A stretch of 64,000 nucleotides of DNA from Anaerobacillus alkaliphilus (GTDB taxonomy: Bacteria; Bacillota; Bacilli; Bacillales; Anaerobacillaceae). The stretch is taken from the NCBI RefSeq assembly GCF_004116265.1, contig NZ_QOUX01000047.1, positions 248,001 to 312,000 of the forward strand, written 5' to 3'. The position numbers were made by a program, and so were the translations under genes. Shown in pieces: positions 1 through 8,174 of this stretch. The notes under the pieces were generated by a model, which made no database searches, was not told the origin of the DNA, and saw nothing but the letters and a program-made list of their open reading frames with translations. The stretch's first letter is position 1. Each line of letters begins with the position of its first letter.

Positions 1-534
1 ATCTCTTCAAGTGAGTCTTCGTATGGTATTTGTTTTTCAAGCCAAAGGTTAACACCTCAATATGTACCAATGGATGAGGAACACCCGCAATTGCCGGATG
101 AAAGTTATGGTTTATCTAAGATTGTCAATGAAAAAACAGCTGATATGATCCACCGTAGAACGGGAATGCAGGTAGTATCATTCCGTTTAGGAAATGTTAT
201 AACTCCTGAGATGTATAAGAATTTTCCAGGATTTATCCATGATCCACAACAGAGAAATACCATTTTGTGGAGTTACATTGATTCACGAGATGCAGCGACT
301 GCTTACCGATTAGCTGTTGAGGCAGAGGGTCTTGGTTCTGTTGCCCTTAATATAGGAGCGGATGAAACAAGTATGGATATTGAGAGTAAACAACTAATGG
401 AACTATGTTTCCCGGATGTAAAAGACTTTAGAAAAGATATAACAGGCTTTGATCCCCTGTTAAATACTGATAAGGCTAAGAAGCTTTTAAATTGGAAGCC
501 AGTTCATAAATGGAGAAATTATGTAAACCTATAA
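1..534 (+). CDS. NAD-dependent epimerase/dehydratase, 3' part
   Basis: The frame is open from the first base, so the gene starts upstream of the window; 177 residues are visible. ISSSESSYG at the very start matches the conserved serine segment of extended short-chain dehydrogenases, and YGLSK about 30 residues later is the catalytic Tyr-x3-Lys. These enzymes bind NAD(P) at an N-terminal Rossmann fold, which is missing here, and act on nucleotide sugars or related substrates. An internal ATG at 70 lies inside the conserved core and is not the true start. Substrate cannot be assigned. An NADH:flavin oxidoreductase follows 22 bp downstream. Confidence 0.85.
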   Translation: MSSSESSYGICFSSQRLTPQYVPMDEEHPQLPDESYGLSKIVNEKTADMIHRRTGMQVVSFRLGNVITPEMYKNFPGFIHDPQQRNTILWSYIDSRDAATAYRLAVEAEGLGSVALNIGADETSMDIESKQLMELCFPDVKDFRKDITGFDPLLNTDKAKKLLNWKPVHKWRNYVNL

Positions 535-556
535 TGATCAAAAAGGAGAAATTTGC

Positions 557-1582
557 ATGAATTTGATGACACCTTTTTCATATAAAGGACTTGAGCTGAA
601 AAATAAAATCCTGATGCCGCCCATGTGCCAATTCCAAGTAACAGCCAAGGATGGAATACCAAATGAATGGCACTATGTTCATTATGTCAGTAGGGCAATT
701 GGCGGAGCAGGATTAATTATCATCGAAATGACAGATGTTGAACCTGATGGACGCATTACAGATAGAGATTTGGGGATATGGTCAGACTCTCATATTGAGC
801 CCTTCAGGAGAATTATCGAACAATGCCATCAATATGGAGCAAAGGTTGCTATCCAAATTGCACATGCAGGCCGTAAAGCAGAAGACGCAGCGGTACCTGT
901 TGCACCTTCTGCGATACCGTACTCTGAAGAATCAAAAGTTCCACGCGAACTAACCGTAGATGATATCCATAGATTAATTGACCAGTTTCGAGCTGCTACA
1001 AAAAGAGCAATTGCGGCTGGAGTGGATACGATTGAATTGCACGGTGCACATGGGTATTTGTTGCATCAATTTCAATCACCGTATATTAATCACAGGGAAG
1101 ATGAATATGGTAAGGATCTGGCTCGATTCGGAGTGGAGGTTATTCAGGCAATGAAAGCTGAAATGCCAGCAGAAATGCCTTTAATCATGCGGATTTCTGC
1201 GACAGAGTATGTCGAAGGAGGGTATGACATCAATTATGCGCTGCAACTATGCGAAAGGTATAAGGAAGCTGGTGTCGATATCTTTCATGTTTCAACAGGA
1301 GGGGAAGGCCCGGTTTTGAGCATGTTTAACACCGGTCCAGGATATCAGGTCAAATATGCAGAGCAAATTCGAAAGCAATTAAATATCCCTGTAATAGCCG
1401 TAGGTGCTCTTGACAATCCAGATTTTGCCAACAGTGTCATTCAGGAGGAAAAAGCAGATCTGGTTGCTGTAGGAAGAGGTATGTTGCATGACCCATATTG
1501 GGCTCATCATGCTGCTGTTAAGTTAGGCCAAGAGACTCAAGCCCCAGGAGTTTATCAAGATCATATGAAACAAAGAGTTTAG
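557..1582 (+). CDS. NADH:flavin oxidoreductase, Old Yellow Enzyme family (YqjM/NamA-like)
   Basis: The 341-residue protein has the length of the YqjM/NamA branch (about 338). Family landmarks in order are MPPMCQF near residue 25 with the redox-tuning cysteine, the HAGRKAE segment, the substrate-binding pair in ELHGAHGYLLHQF, and a C-terminal AVGRGMLHDPYWA FMN-phosphate loop. Such FMN enzymes reduce activated C=C bonds of enones, quinones or nitro compounds with NAD(P)H in the cytoplasm. An AAAGGAG ribosome site sits just before the ATG. A repeat-derived terminator follows. The physiological substrate is unknown. Confidence 0.9.
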   Translation: MNLMTPFSYKGLELKNKILMPPMCQFQVTAKDGIPNEWHYVHYVSRAIGGAGLIIIEMTDVEPDGRITDRDLGIWSDSHIEPFRRIIEQCHQYGAKVAIQIAHAGRKAEDAAVPVAPSAIPYSEESKVPRELTVDDIHRLIDQFRAATKRAIAAGVDTIELHGAHGYLLHQFQSPYINHREDEYGKDLARFGVEVIQAMKAEMPAEMPLIMRISATEYVEGGYDINYALQLCERYKEAGVDIFHVSTGGEGPVLSMFNTGPGYQVKYAEQIRKQLNIPVIAVGALDNPDFANSVIQEEKADLVAVGRGMLHDPYWAHHAAVKLGQETQAPGVYQDHMKQRV

Positions 1583-1589
1583 ATCTAGA

Positions 1590-1647
1590 AGGTGCCAGAC
1601 CCCCAGTGCGGTAATGCTTTACTACGCTGAGGGGCTGGCTCTTTTTT
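1590..1647 (+). terminator. Terminator-like copy of the GGTGCC..GACCCC repeat
   Basis: GCCAGACCCC pairs imperfectly with GGGGCTGGC across an inner hairpin built from CAGTGCGGTAA and TTACTACGCTG, followed by CTTTTTT. It lies 8 bp after the oxidoreductase stop codon. The inner and outer arms recur at 15688-15743 and in part at 6079-6108 and 22886-22930, so this terminator is also a member of a dispersed repeat family. Confidence 0.7.
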
Positions 1648-1738
1648 CTATTGCTTGAAGAAAGAAACCATAGGAGAGTTCTATGAGCCGTATTGAGTGT
1701 AGGTGGCAGAGAAAAGGTGCCATAGTAACGTATACACT

Positions 1739-1936
1739 TTACTTAGAAGTGATGGGGCAAGTTCCACTAGGTTTAGGGCGTCTAACCAACTCCCCTCCGC
1801 AATTGGGGCAGATGTAATTCATATTTTCTGTGCAAGTTTCACAAAAAGTACATTCGTGAGTACAAATATAAGCATTGGTTTCTATTGATATGTTTATTTC
1901 ACAAGCTTCACAAGACTTTCTCATTTCTAATCCCAT
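1739..1936 (-). CDS. DUF1272 small Cys-rich protein
   Basis: The 65-residue protein begins MGLEMRKSCEAC and contains the eight-cysteine pattern CEAC, CTFCETC and CPNCGG typical of DUF1272, a probable zinc-ribbon fold of unknown function. An AAAGGAG ribosome site lies 9 bases before the ATG on the minus strand. It stands alone between the oxidoreductase terminator and the isochorismatase gene, which is transcribed in the same direction upstream of it. No specific role can be inferred. Confidence 0.85.
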   Translation of the reverse strand: MGLEMRKSCEACEINISIETNAYICTHECTFCETCTENMNYICPNCGGELVRRPKPSGTCPITSK

Positions 1937-2001
1937 CTATTACGTTCTCCTTTTTTTGTTCATTTTTACTTAGTACACAACAACAAAGTTCCAATTTAAT
2001 T

Positions 2002-2565
2002 TTAAAATAGAGTTACTATTTCTTCTGTGTTTTTAATAATTGCAAATTCCTCATGCAAATTTGCCAAAGTCATCTCATGTATTTTCTCGGCAGATAATGT
2101 TTCCCCATTGAGACTCTGCCTATCAAAAGTTGCAGTCGCATCTGAAACTAAAATAGGATTAAAACCAAGATTACCGGCCATACGAGTTGTTGTATCAACA
2201 CAGTGGTTAGTGGTCAAGCCCGTTATAACAATGTTAGTGCAATTGTTTTCCCTTAATGTTTCTTCAAGGTTAGTACCAATAAAAGCACTATTAACACTTT
2301 TGGTAATAATAAGATCCTTTGGCAGAGGTTTAATCATTTCCTTGAATTCACTTGTTGCGCTTTTATAGTAGAAAAGAGATTCTTTATTTTTTGATAAGTG
2401 TTTAACATAGATGACTAATCTTTGTTTTACATTCCAATACTCTATTAGCTTTTTGATATTTTGTTCAGCAAAAGGATTATTTCTCTTTCCCCATCTCGAG
2501 TCGTCAAAAGCGTTTTGGACATCGATTACCATTAACGGGACGTTATCATCATGTGGCTTTGTCAT
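2002..2565 (-). CDS. Isochorismatase-like cysteine hydrolase
   Basis: The protein shows the cysteine-hydrolase triad: Asp in VIDVQNAF near residue 16, Lys in ITKSVNSAF, and the nucleophile Cys in TGLTTNHCVDTT, including the usual cis-peptide neighbourhood before it. The family hydrolyses amides or ether-linked substrates such as nicotinamide, isochorismate or carbamoyl compounds; the substrate here is not evident. The start is placed at the third ATG of the frame because GGAGGT overlaps the first and lies 8 bases before this one, giving 187 residues. It diverges from an Lrp-type regulator, which may control it. Confidence 0.88.
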   Translation of the reverse strand: MTKPHDDNVPLMVIDVQNAFDDSRWGKRNNPFAEQNIKKLIEYWNVKQRLVIYVKHLSKNKESLFYYKSATSEFKEMIKPLPKDLIITKSVNSAFIGTNLEETLRENNCTNIVITGLTTNHCVDTTTRMAGNLGFNPILVSDATATFDRQSLNGETLSAEKIHEMTLANLHEEFAIIKNTEEIVTLF

Positions 2566-2711
2566 AGTCATTACCTCCATTGATTTAATAAGGTAATTGT
2601 AATAGATTTACTTTCCTTTTTTACATAGAATTATTATTGTATTTTTATTAAAATATTTAATAAATTAAGTTTTTTATAGGCTTTCACTTTAAAAATGAAG
2701 GGAGCTTTAGT

Positions 2712-3134
2712 ATGGATGAAATTGACAAGAGAATTTTGATTGAATTGCAAGAGAATGCACGCATATCAATTACAGATCTAGGGAAAAAAATTGGGCTATC
2801 AACACCGGCAACAAATGAGAGGGTAAAAAAATTAGAGGAAAGGGAAGTTATTCAAGGGTATCGAGCTAGTATTAATCCAGAAAAAGTAAACAAGCATGTT
2901 ACGGCTTTTATACTTTATGATACAAAGAAATGTAAGGAGTTTAGAGAGTTCTGCATTGAGCATCCAAGTGTAATAGAGTGCCATAGGCTAGCTGGACAAT
3001 TTAGTTATTTAGTAAAGGTAGTAACAGAAACAGTTCACACTCTTGAGGACTTTATAGACGAATCAATGGTCTATGGACAACCCTCATCATTAATTAACCT
3101 ATCATCACCGGTCAAGAATAAACCTATTGCTTAA
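2712..3134 (+). CDS. Lrp/AsnC family transcriptional regulator
   Basis: The 140-residue protein opens with [19 protein letters not shown] and a winged helix-turn-helix through about residue 55 ([23 protein letters not shown]), followed by an alpha-beta RAM-like ligand/oligomerisation domain. A GAAGGGAG ribosome site precedes the ATG. The divergent arrangement with the cysteine hydrolase across about 145 AT-rich bp is typical of a local regulator-target pair, though this is inference. The stop overlaps the 5' end of a degraded SRPBCC gene. Confidence 0.9.
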   Translation: MDEIDKRILIELQENARISITDLGKKIGLSTPATNERVKKLEEREVIQGYRASINPEKVNKHVTAFILYDTKKCKEFREFCIEHPSVIECHRLAGQFSYLVKVVTETVHTLEDFIDESMVYGQPSSLINLSSPVKNKPIA

Positions 3135-3607
3135 AAGACAAGGGAAGACAAGGGGACAGGTACAGTGTTTTAATGGGGTTGAAACAAATGGAGTTAAATG
3201 GCATGCATCGCAAACAGTAGTTTTTGAAGCACCTATACAAAAAGTTTGGGATACGGTGTCAACTTCTGAAGGTATTGCATCTTGGTTTATGCCAAATGAT
3301 TTTGAACCTAAAGTTGGCCATGAATTCCATGTACAATCACCATTTGGTCCATCTCCTTGTAAAGTTTTAGAAGTGGATGAACCGAACAAAATATCGTTTT
3401 TCATGGGATACAGACGGATGGGTCGTTTCTTTCCTACTAAAAGACTTGGGTGAAAAAACAGAGTTTACACTTATACATAGTGGCTGGAAAGCCCCTGATA
3501 CTGTTCTTCCAAAAGCCAATGAGAAAAGTTCTGTTATTCGTGAAAGAATGGATCATGGTTGGGTTGGGATTGTTAATGAAGGACTTCGAAAGGTTGTTGA
3601 AGGATAA
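3127..3607 (+). pseudogene. SRPBCC/AHSA1-family protein, frameshifted and lacking a credible start
   Basis: Codons in one frame encode a START-like/AHSA1 N-terminal half ([15 protein letters not shown], then [16 protein letters not shown]); after the T5 run at 3397-3401 the homology continues in another frame as [20 protein letters not shown] and ends at 3607. Removing one T joins the halves exactly. The 5' end has no ATG and no ribosome site; a copy of the GGGGACAGGTAC repeat (3146-3176) occupies the place where the start should be. Such proteins often form an operon with an ArsR-type regulator, which follows immediately. A sequencing error could explain the frameshift but not the lost start. 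Confidence 0.75.
3146..3176 (+). repeat. GGGGACAGGTACAGTGT repeat copy
   Basis: The block AGACAAGGGGACAGGTACAG and its following TGT-TT-TAATGG recur almost unchanged at 17093-17123 and, more divergently, at 28382-28408. Here it replaces the 5' end of the SRPBCC gene. Confidence 0.8.
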
Positions 3608-3950
3608 GTGACTGTAGCAAAGCATGATGTCTTTCAAGCTATTGCTGATCCAACTAGAAGAGAGGTTTCTCCGCTTACTAGCCAACAACGAATTAGCAAT
3701 CTCTGAAATCACATCACATTTTTCGATAAGTCGAACAGCCATAGCAAAACACCTTCATATACTTTCCGAAGCTAATTTAGTCAGCGGAAAAAAAGTAGGA
3801 AGAGAAAAAATTTATCATTTGCAACCAGAACCGTTAACAGAAGTAAAACAATGGCTTGCTTATTATGAACAATTTTGGAATAACAAGCTGTCGATGCTAA
3901 AACATGTGGTTGAAAATGATAATGAAGATGGTTTTATAGGACGTGAATAA
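3608..3950 (+). pseudogene. ArsR-family regulator with a frameshift near its N-terminus
   Basis: A GTG directly after the SRPBCC stop opens VAKHDVFQAIADPTRREV, the classic ArsR N-terminus, but this frame then runs out of homology. From the T3 run at 3666-3668 the next frame continues correctly as LRLLANNELAISEITSHF and carries the helix-turn-helix ISRTAIAKHLHILSEANLV. Removing one T restores a normal ArsR protein of about 113 residues. ATG 3624 is an out-of-frame substitute start. The neighbouring SRPBCC gene carries the same type of one-T insertion, so either both genes are decaying or both are base-calling errors. Confidence 0.75.
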
Positions 3951-4036
3951 TGGTTTTTAACCGTAATTTACAAGTGGTGTTTCGAAATAACGGGTTCGGT
4001 TTTCAAGTACAAAATAAAAAGAAGTAATTTATAAAA

Positions 4037-4075
4037 GGGAAGCTAATTAACACTAATTAGCTTCCCATTTTTTTT
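4037..4075 (+). terminator. Strong intrinsic terminator
   Basis: GGGAAGCTAATTA and TAATTAGCTTCCC form a perfect 13-bp stem with an ACAC loop, followed by A and eight T. It ends transcription from the Lrp-SRPBCC-ArsR side. Confidence 0.9.
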
Positions 4076-4265
4076 GTTATATCACATACTAATTAATAGT
4101 TGTCTATTGTGTAGGAGAAAGTATTTAAAGTACCTGGTAAAGATGGTGCCAATTGGCTTTACTAAATTTACTACTAATTAAAACTAGAATTTTTTTTCGG
4201 CTCAATCTATTGGTTACAATTTTCCCTTCAAAAAAACAAACAAAAATTTAATAGTGAACAACACT

Positions 4266-4697
4266 TTAAGAAATAAAATATGCTGCTATAAATGGGCTAA
4301 CGAAAATACTTATATAGACTAATGTAATCCAAGGTTGATAATCAATGTACATTTCTTTAAAAGTCATATACCAAGGATGTTTTATTAGCACCCATCCAAT
4401 ATAATCAACAACAATTGTAATGATTGTCCAACTAATTGCTATCACTAGCACTTCTTGATATAAATTGGTTGGATTAACTTGAACCAAATAAATGTATGAA
4501 AATATCGGAAATAAAAATATATTATACAAAGGGTGATAAGGTTCGGTTTTTTTATACGCTAAAACCTTGGAAGCCTTTGTTCCCTTTGGGCTTTCCATTT
4601 TTAAAACTTTCCAATTAAAAATCGTATGTAATATACCTACTATTGTTATTAGTACATATACAACAGAAAGCCATACCAATGATAAACCTATACTCAA
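4266..4697 (-). CDS. Four-helix membrane protein of unknown function
   Basis: The 143-residue protein has four hydrophobic segments (around residues 3-26, 50-68, 75-98 and 118-140) with a charged loop KMESPKGTKASK after the first and a conserved-looking HPWYMTFKEMYIDYQPW between the third and fourth. A TTG start is chosen because GGGGAG lies 6 bases before it; the longer frame to 4784 has no ribosome site and begins with an unlikely Cys-rich stretch. It is not assigned to a named family. It is transcribed alone, against its neighbours. Confidence 0.6.
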   Translation of the reverse strand: MSIGLSLVWLSVVYVLITIVGILHTIFNWKVLKMESPKGTKASKVLAYKKTEPYHPLYNIFLFPIFSYIYLVQVNPTNLYQEVLVIAISWTIITIVVDYIGWVLIKHPWYMTFKEMYIDYQPWITLVYISIFVSPFIAAYFIS

Positions 4698-5118
4698 AAA
4701 TTCTCCCCTTTTATTACCCTTTTTACAAAGACAATGTAGCTCACATCTATATATTAACATAAATATCCAGTAACCCTGTAACATTTTCAGAAAAATTAAA
4801 AAAGCAGAGGAAATACCAATTCCCTTGCTAATTTCAATGTTATTTGTTGTCGATATTCTTGTTATTTTTACATACTAATTCGACTGTGAAATGTGGTTTT
4901 GTACCTCAAAACTAAACCCGTTAGTTTCAATAGTGTTTTTTACTTTTTAGATACTACTTAAGTAATGAGCGAATCCTACGCAAGCAATTGAGAGGCTATT
5001 ACCTAACAAGTAGCGAGCAGAGAACTCTAAACCTTATTGGACATTTTCCATTTCATGTTGTTAAACTAGAAAAGTAGTATTAAATCATTTATAAAACAGT
5101 AAAAAGGAGGTAGCTTTC
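4698..5118. other. Intergenic region, no gene seen
   Basis: About 420 bp of AT-rich sequence holds the upstream region of the membrane protein on one side and of the SRPBCC gene on the other. No open frame with a ribosome site, strong hairpin or recognisable operator was found. AAAAAGGAGGTAG at its right end is the ribosome site of the next gene. Confidence 0.5.
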
Positions 5119-5589
5119 ATGAGTAACTATGGAAGACTCCATGAAAAAGAAGGTAGATTTGTTTTAGTTTTTAAACGCAACTTTCCGTTTAGTGCTGAAC
5201 AAGTATTTCGTTATATAACGGATCCTCAGTATTTCACTCAGTGGTATCCATTTGCAACTGGAGAAATGGATCTTAGTATTGGTGGAAAGATAAAGTTTGA
5301 TGATGGAGAAGGGTCAATCTATGAGGCCGTTGTTACCGAATTCATTCCTCCACATTCCTTTTGTTTTCGGGAAGTTGATGATTTGGTAGAGATCAGCATA
5401 GATAAGGTTGATCAAGGGTGTACTTTGACGTTTAGCCATACGTTTGATGATCGAGCAATGGCGATTTATACTGCTGCAGGATGGCATAGATGCTTGGATG
5501 TTCTTGGTCAATTAATTCATGGTCGTAGAATTGAATGGGAAGATAATGCACTTGAATTACGTGAATACTATGAAATAAAGTTTGATTAA
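5119..5589 (+). CDS. SRPBCC (AHSA1-like) domain protein
   Basis: The 156-residue protein carries the helix-grip features of the AHSA1/polyketide-cyclase group: FKRNFPFSAEQVFRYITDP at 14-32, WYPFATGEMDLSIGGKIKF, and a C-terminal long helix from GWHRCLDVLGQLIHG. These proteins bind hydrophobic ligands or act as Hsp90-type co-chaperones; no ligand can be named. It has an excellent AAAGGAGG ribosome site. The intact state contrasts with the broken relative at 3127-3607. It lies 59 bp before the frataxin-like gene and may share its transcript. Confidence 0.85.
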   Translation: MSNYGRLHEKEGRFVLVFKRNFPFSAEQVFRYITDPQYFTQWYPFATGEMDLSIGGKIKFDDGEGSIYEAVVTEFIPPHSFCFREVDDLVEISIDKVDQGCTLTFSHTFDDRAMAIYTAAGWHRCLDVLGQLIHGRRIEWEDNALELREYYEIKFD

Positions 5590-5648
5590 AAAATTAGGTA
5601 ACTTACATATTTGTTAGAGGTATCATAACTTAGTTTGGAGGGAACAAA

Positions 5649-6020
5649 ATGGAAGGTTTTTCTGAATTTTTAGCGGGAATTGACGACCCATTCCACCGAG
5701 AAAGAACGGAAGAAGTGCTTACTTGGATAAAAAATAAGTATCCAAATCTAAACACAGAAATCAAATGGAAACAACCGATGTTTACGGATCATGGTACATT
5801 TATTATTGGCTTTAGTGTATCTAAGAAGCATTTAGCTGTCGCCCCTGAAAGCGTGACAATCACTCATGTAGAGGATGATATTGTGAAGGCTGGATATGAC
5901 TACACTAAGGAGCTGATACGTATCCCTTGGAATGGTCCAGTTGATTACAACCTACTAGAGAAAATGATTGAGTTTAATATTCTGGACAAGGCAAACTGTT
6001 CTACCTTTTGGCGGAAATAA
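5649..6020 (+). CDS. fra: Frataxin-like intracellular iron chaperone (YdhG/Fra, DUF1801)
   Basis: The 123-residue sequence follows the Bacillus YdhG/Fra pattern throughout, including the block KWKQPMFTDHGTFIIGFSV, HLAVAPESV, HVEDDIVKAGYDYT, RIPWNGPVDY and the C-terminal TFWRK. In Bacillus subtilis this protein is a frataxin-fold iron donor for Fe-S cluster and heme assembly in the cytoplasm. A TTGGAGGG ribosome site precedes the ATG. A degenerate second copy of its central 90 bp lies downstream at 6112-6201. Confidence 0.9.
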   Translation: MEGFSEFLAGIDDPFHRERTEEVLTWIKNKYPNLNTEIKWKQPMFTDHGTFIIGFSVSKKHLAVAPESVTITHVEDDIVKAGYDYTKELIRIPWNGPVDYNLLEKMIEFNILDKANCSTFWRK

Positions 6021-6078
6021 AAAATGCATTTTCAGTTTTGAAGGTATGGGGTACGAGTGTCCGTTTAATTTGAGAAAA

Positions 6079-6108
6079 AGGTGCCTGACCCCTAATGTAC
6101 CAGTGCGA
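6079..6108 (+). repeat. GGTGCCTGACCCC repeat fragment
   Basis: AGGTGCCTGACCCC followed by CCAGTGCG is the left half of the dispersed repeat also seen at 1590 and 15688. It abuts the partial fra copy, so repeat and duplicated gene fragment share a junction. Confidence 0.75.
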
Positions 6109-6111
6109 AAT

Positions 6112-6201
6112 ATAAGTATCCAAAGTTAAACACAGAAATCAAGTGAAAACAACCGATGTTAACGGACCAAGGTACATATATATTATTGGCTTTAGTGTAT
6201 A
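6112..6201 (+). pseudogene. Partial duplicate of fra (central 90 bp)
   Basis: The stretch repeats 5734-5822 of the frataxin gene with scattered substitutions: TGGAAACAACC has become TGAAAACAACC, which is a stop codon, and a 2-bp insertion lies in the GTACATATATATTATTGG segment. It ends GGCTTTAGTGTAT just as the parent does, then leaves homology. It cannot encode a protein. The hairpins at 6222-6256 and 6379-6407 follow in an otherwise empty stretch reaching to 6569. Confidence 0.85.
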
Positions 6202-6221
6202 GGGCGTTATTAATGATAGCA

Positions 6222-6256
6222 AACTGATAATTATTAATTACTACTAATTATCAGTT
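6222..6256. other. Perfect 12-bp inverted repeat
   Basis: AACTGATAATTA and TAATTATCAGTT are exact complements separated by 11 bases. No T-run follows, so it is not a standard terminator; it lies in the gene-free region 6021-6569 and may be a remnant of a mobile element or an operator. Confidence 0.4.
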
Positions 6257-6378
6257 CGCTCATTCGATAACTAAGTCTAGAGTGAAAATTCACTAAAGAA
6301 TGCTTAAGTTGAATTAGAAATACGAAAAAACAATTGGTTGCTGGGTAGGAAGGAACTGGTTTAGATTAGCCATCAAGA

Positions 6379-6407
6379 GACGGTTGCTTTTAAAGCGATC
6401 GTCTTTT
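6379..6407 (+). terminator. Probable terminator hairpin in a gene-free stretch
   Basis: GACGGTTGCTTT pairs with AAAGCGATCGTC through two G-T wobbles, followed by TTTT. No intact gene precedes it closely, so it may be left from a lost gene. Confidence 0.55.
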
Positions 6408-6569
6408 CTTATTTGACATATACTGCATAAGAAAATGTCCTTTTTGAATATGTATTAAACCTTTGAAGACAATATAGCTTGTACATGCAAATGTAAATAC
6501 TAGTAAGTGTGAGATCATGCATATTTTTTAAGCTTTATTTAAAAGATTTTAAAGAGGGGGTTTATTTCA

Positions 6570-7022
6570 ATGAAAAATCAATGGTTAATTAATGTTGCAA
6601 TGGTGATAATCTCTTGGTTATCTTTACCTATTTTGGGTTGGCGTAATATAAAAAGGTTTCTTCCAGCCGCGATTCTTGTTGGACTTTTAGAAGTATGGAA
6701 TGTTCAGATTGCTAAAAAGCAAAAATGGTGGGTTTTCCATAATAAGCCGAATTCATATATTGCAGGAGAATTTCCTTTTAATATTGGTCCGTTTTTAGTG
6801 GGTTCGATGTGAATATTAAAGTGTACGTATGGAGATTTCAAAAAATTTATATTACTTAATACGGTGATAGACGGGTTCTTTGCTTTTATTGTAACAAGGG
6901 CGATGAGAAAATTAAAAGTTGCTCAACTTGTTCGAATAAACCATTTTCAATTCTTTGTCTATCTCTTTTATAAAGCATTTTTCTTATATGGATTTCAATA
7001 CTTGTTCGATAAAAGAAAATAA
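6570..7022 (+). pseudogene. CBO0543-family membrane protein interrupted by a nonsense codon
   Basis: From the ATG with an AGAGGGGG ribosome site the frame encodes 80 residues ending GPFLVGSM, then TGA at 6810-6812. The same frame continues without another stop for 69 codons (ILKCTYGDFKKFI, TRAMRKLKVAQL, YGFQYLFDKRK) to TAA at 7020. The two parts match the normal length and layout of CBO0543 integral membrane proteins, in which a Trp at this point would fit a TGG to TGA change. Function of the family is unknown. An intact relative lies at 48698-49189. Confidence 0.8.
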
Positions 7023-7198
7023 TTTACATCATTTTTATGTAAGTTATCGTGAGTTATGTAACGATACTCTTTACGGTTGTGGGGGGCATGCATGATTGTT
7101 GCTCTTGAGTCATGGCGAGACTATATAAGCATATACATTGCAAACTAATTGTGAGAGCATCTATACTTATGATAATAATTTCGAGGAGGAAAAGTAGA

Positions 7199-7669
7199 AT
7201 GAGTAAAGCTAAAGTATTTTTAGATAGTTGGTTGCGTCATCGTCTAGTTACAAATGACATTATTGAAATGGTCACAGATAAAGACCTTGATTTCAAACCT
7301 TGGGAAGGTGCGATGTCCCTAAAGGAGCTTACATTACATATCGTCCAATCTGGGGATATATTTGTTCGAGCAACACAGCTTGGAGCTGTTGAAAAGCCGT
7401 CGGAAGTACAGGAGATTACTACTGCTGAGGAGTTAAAACAAGTAGTTCGTAACTTAACAGCAAATTCACAAAGCAATCTTGAAAGCTTAACAGATGAACA
7501 ATTGGACAATCTTATTGATGTAACAAACCTGTTTGGAACTCATTTACCAGGACATGTTTTATTAAATATGATGAGAGATCATGAAATTCATCACAAAGGT
7601 CAGCTATTTATTTACGCTCGAATGATCGGCCTTGAGAACTTACCTCTGTTTGTTAAACATCAATTGTAG
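7199..7669 (+). CDS. DinB-family protein
   Basis: The 156-residue four-helix-bundle protein has the three metal-ligand histidines expected of DinB/YfiT enzymes: LTLHIVQSG near residue 47 and MMRDHEIHHKGQL near 125-132. Many members are thiol-S-transferases for bacillithiol, others are of unknown function. The start is set by GAGGAGGAAAAG 5 bases before ATG 7199; the frame to 7112 is an artefact without a ribosome site. A terminator follows at 7718. A second DinB gene is at 62190. Confidence 0.85.
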   Translation: MSKAKVFLDSWLRHRLVTNDIIEMVTDKDLDFKPWEGAMSLKELTLHIVQSGDIFVRATQLGAVEKPSEVQEITTAEELKQVVRNLTANSQSNLESLTDEQLDNLIDVTNLFGTHLPGHVLLNMMRDHEIHHKGQLFIYARMIGLENLPLFVKHQL

Positions 7670-7717
7670 GTCTGTTGACTTAAAAGAGAGTAAAATTAAT
7701 AGTGCATTGCGTTAACG

Positions 7718-7757
7718 ACAAGAGCAGTTACCTAAGTAATTGCTCTTGTTATTTTTT
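7718..7757 (+). terminator. Intrinsic terminator after dinB-like gene
   Basis: ACAAGAGCAGTTAC pairs with GTAATTGCTCTTGT around CTAA, followed by ATTTTTTT. Confidence 0.88.
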
Positions 7758-7856
7758 TAGAATGTAAATTGATTTGTGATATGCTTGCACACGAATTTTC
7801 AGGTGGTAAATACACTTATAAAATAGTATAATTTGTTGATTAAAGAGGTGATTAAC

Positions 7857-8174
7857 TTGATAGAAGAAAGATTGGATAAAATTGAAGATATGCTCGCTCA
7901 ATTAATAACAATGGTAGGTAAGTTAAGTGTTGAGCAGCAAGAAATGAAGAAGGAACAACAAGAAACGAAGAAAGATATGCAAGAAATGAAGAAGGAACAA
8001 CAACAAATTAAGACACAGCTAAATGAAATTGAACAAAAAAGTGAAACAAGACATGAACAGATGATTGAACGTTTACAAGTTATTGATAGAGATAAGGATT
8101 TCATTTGGGAAAAAACTGTTCAAAATGAAAGAGAAATTGGAAATCTTAAAAGACTCTTTGAGCAAACCCCGTAA
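7857..8174 (+). CDS. Small coiled-coil protein with EMKKEQQ heptads
   Basis: The protein of 105 residues is nearly all predicted coiled coil: the heptad EMKKEQQETKKDMQEMKKEQ at about residues 28-47 repeats a near-identical 21-bp DNA unit. The ends are less repetitive (MIEERLDKIEDMLAQL; TVQNEREIGNLKRLFEQ). A TTG start is chosen from AAAGAGGTG 6 bases before it. It has no membrane segment or catalytic motif. Similar hypothetical coiled-coil proteins occur widely in Bacillaceae; a structural or scaffold role is only a guess. Confidence 0.7.
   Translation: MIEERLDKIEDMLAQLITMVGKLSVEQQEMKKEQQETKKDMQEMKKEQQQIKTQLNEIEQKSETRHEQMIERLQVIDRDKDFIWEKTVQNEREIGNLKRLFEQTP

Noticed and set aside
6810-6812. 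Selenocysteine readthrough at the CBO0543 TGA
   Set aside because: No SECIS-like hairpin was seen and a Trp is expected at this position, so a nonsense change is simpler.
7898-8104. Antisense 68-codon frame rich in Cys and Ser
   Set aside because: It is the reverse reading of the EMKKEQQ heptads in the coiled-coil gene and has no ribosome site.
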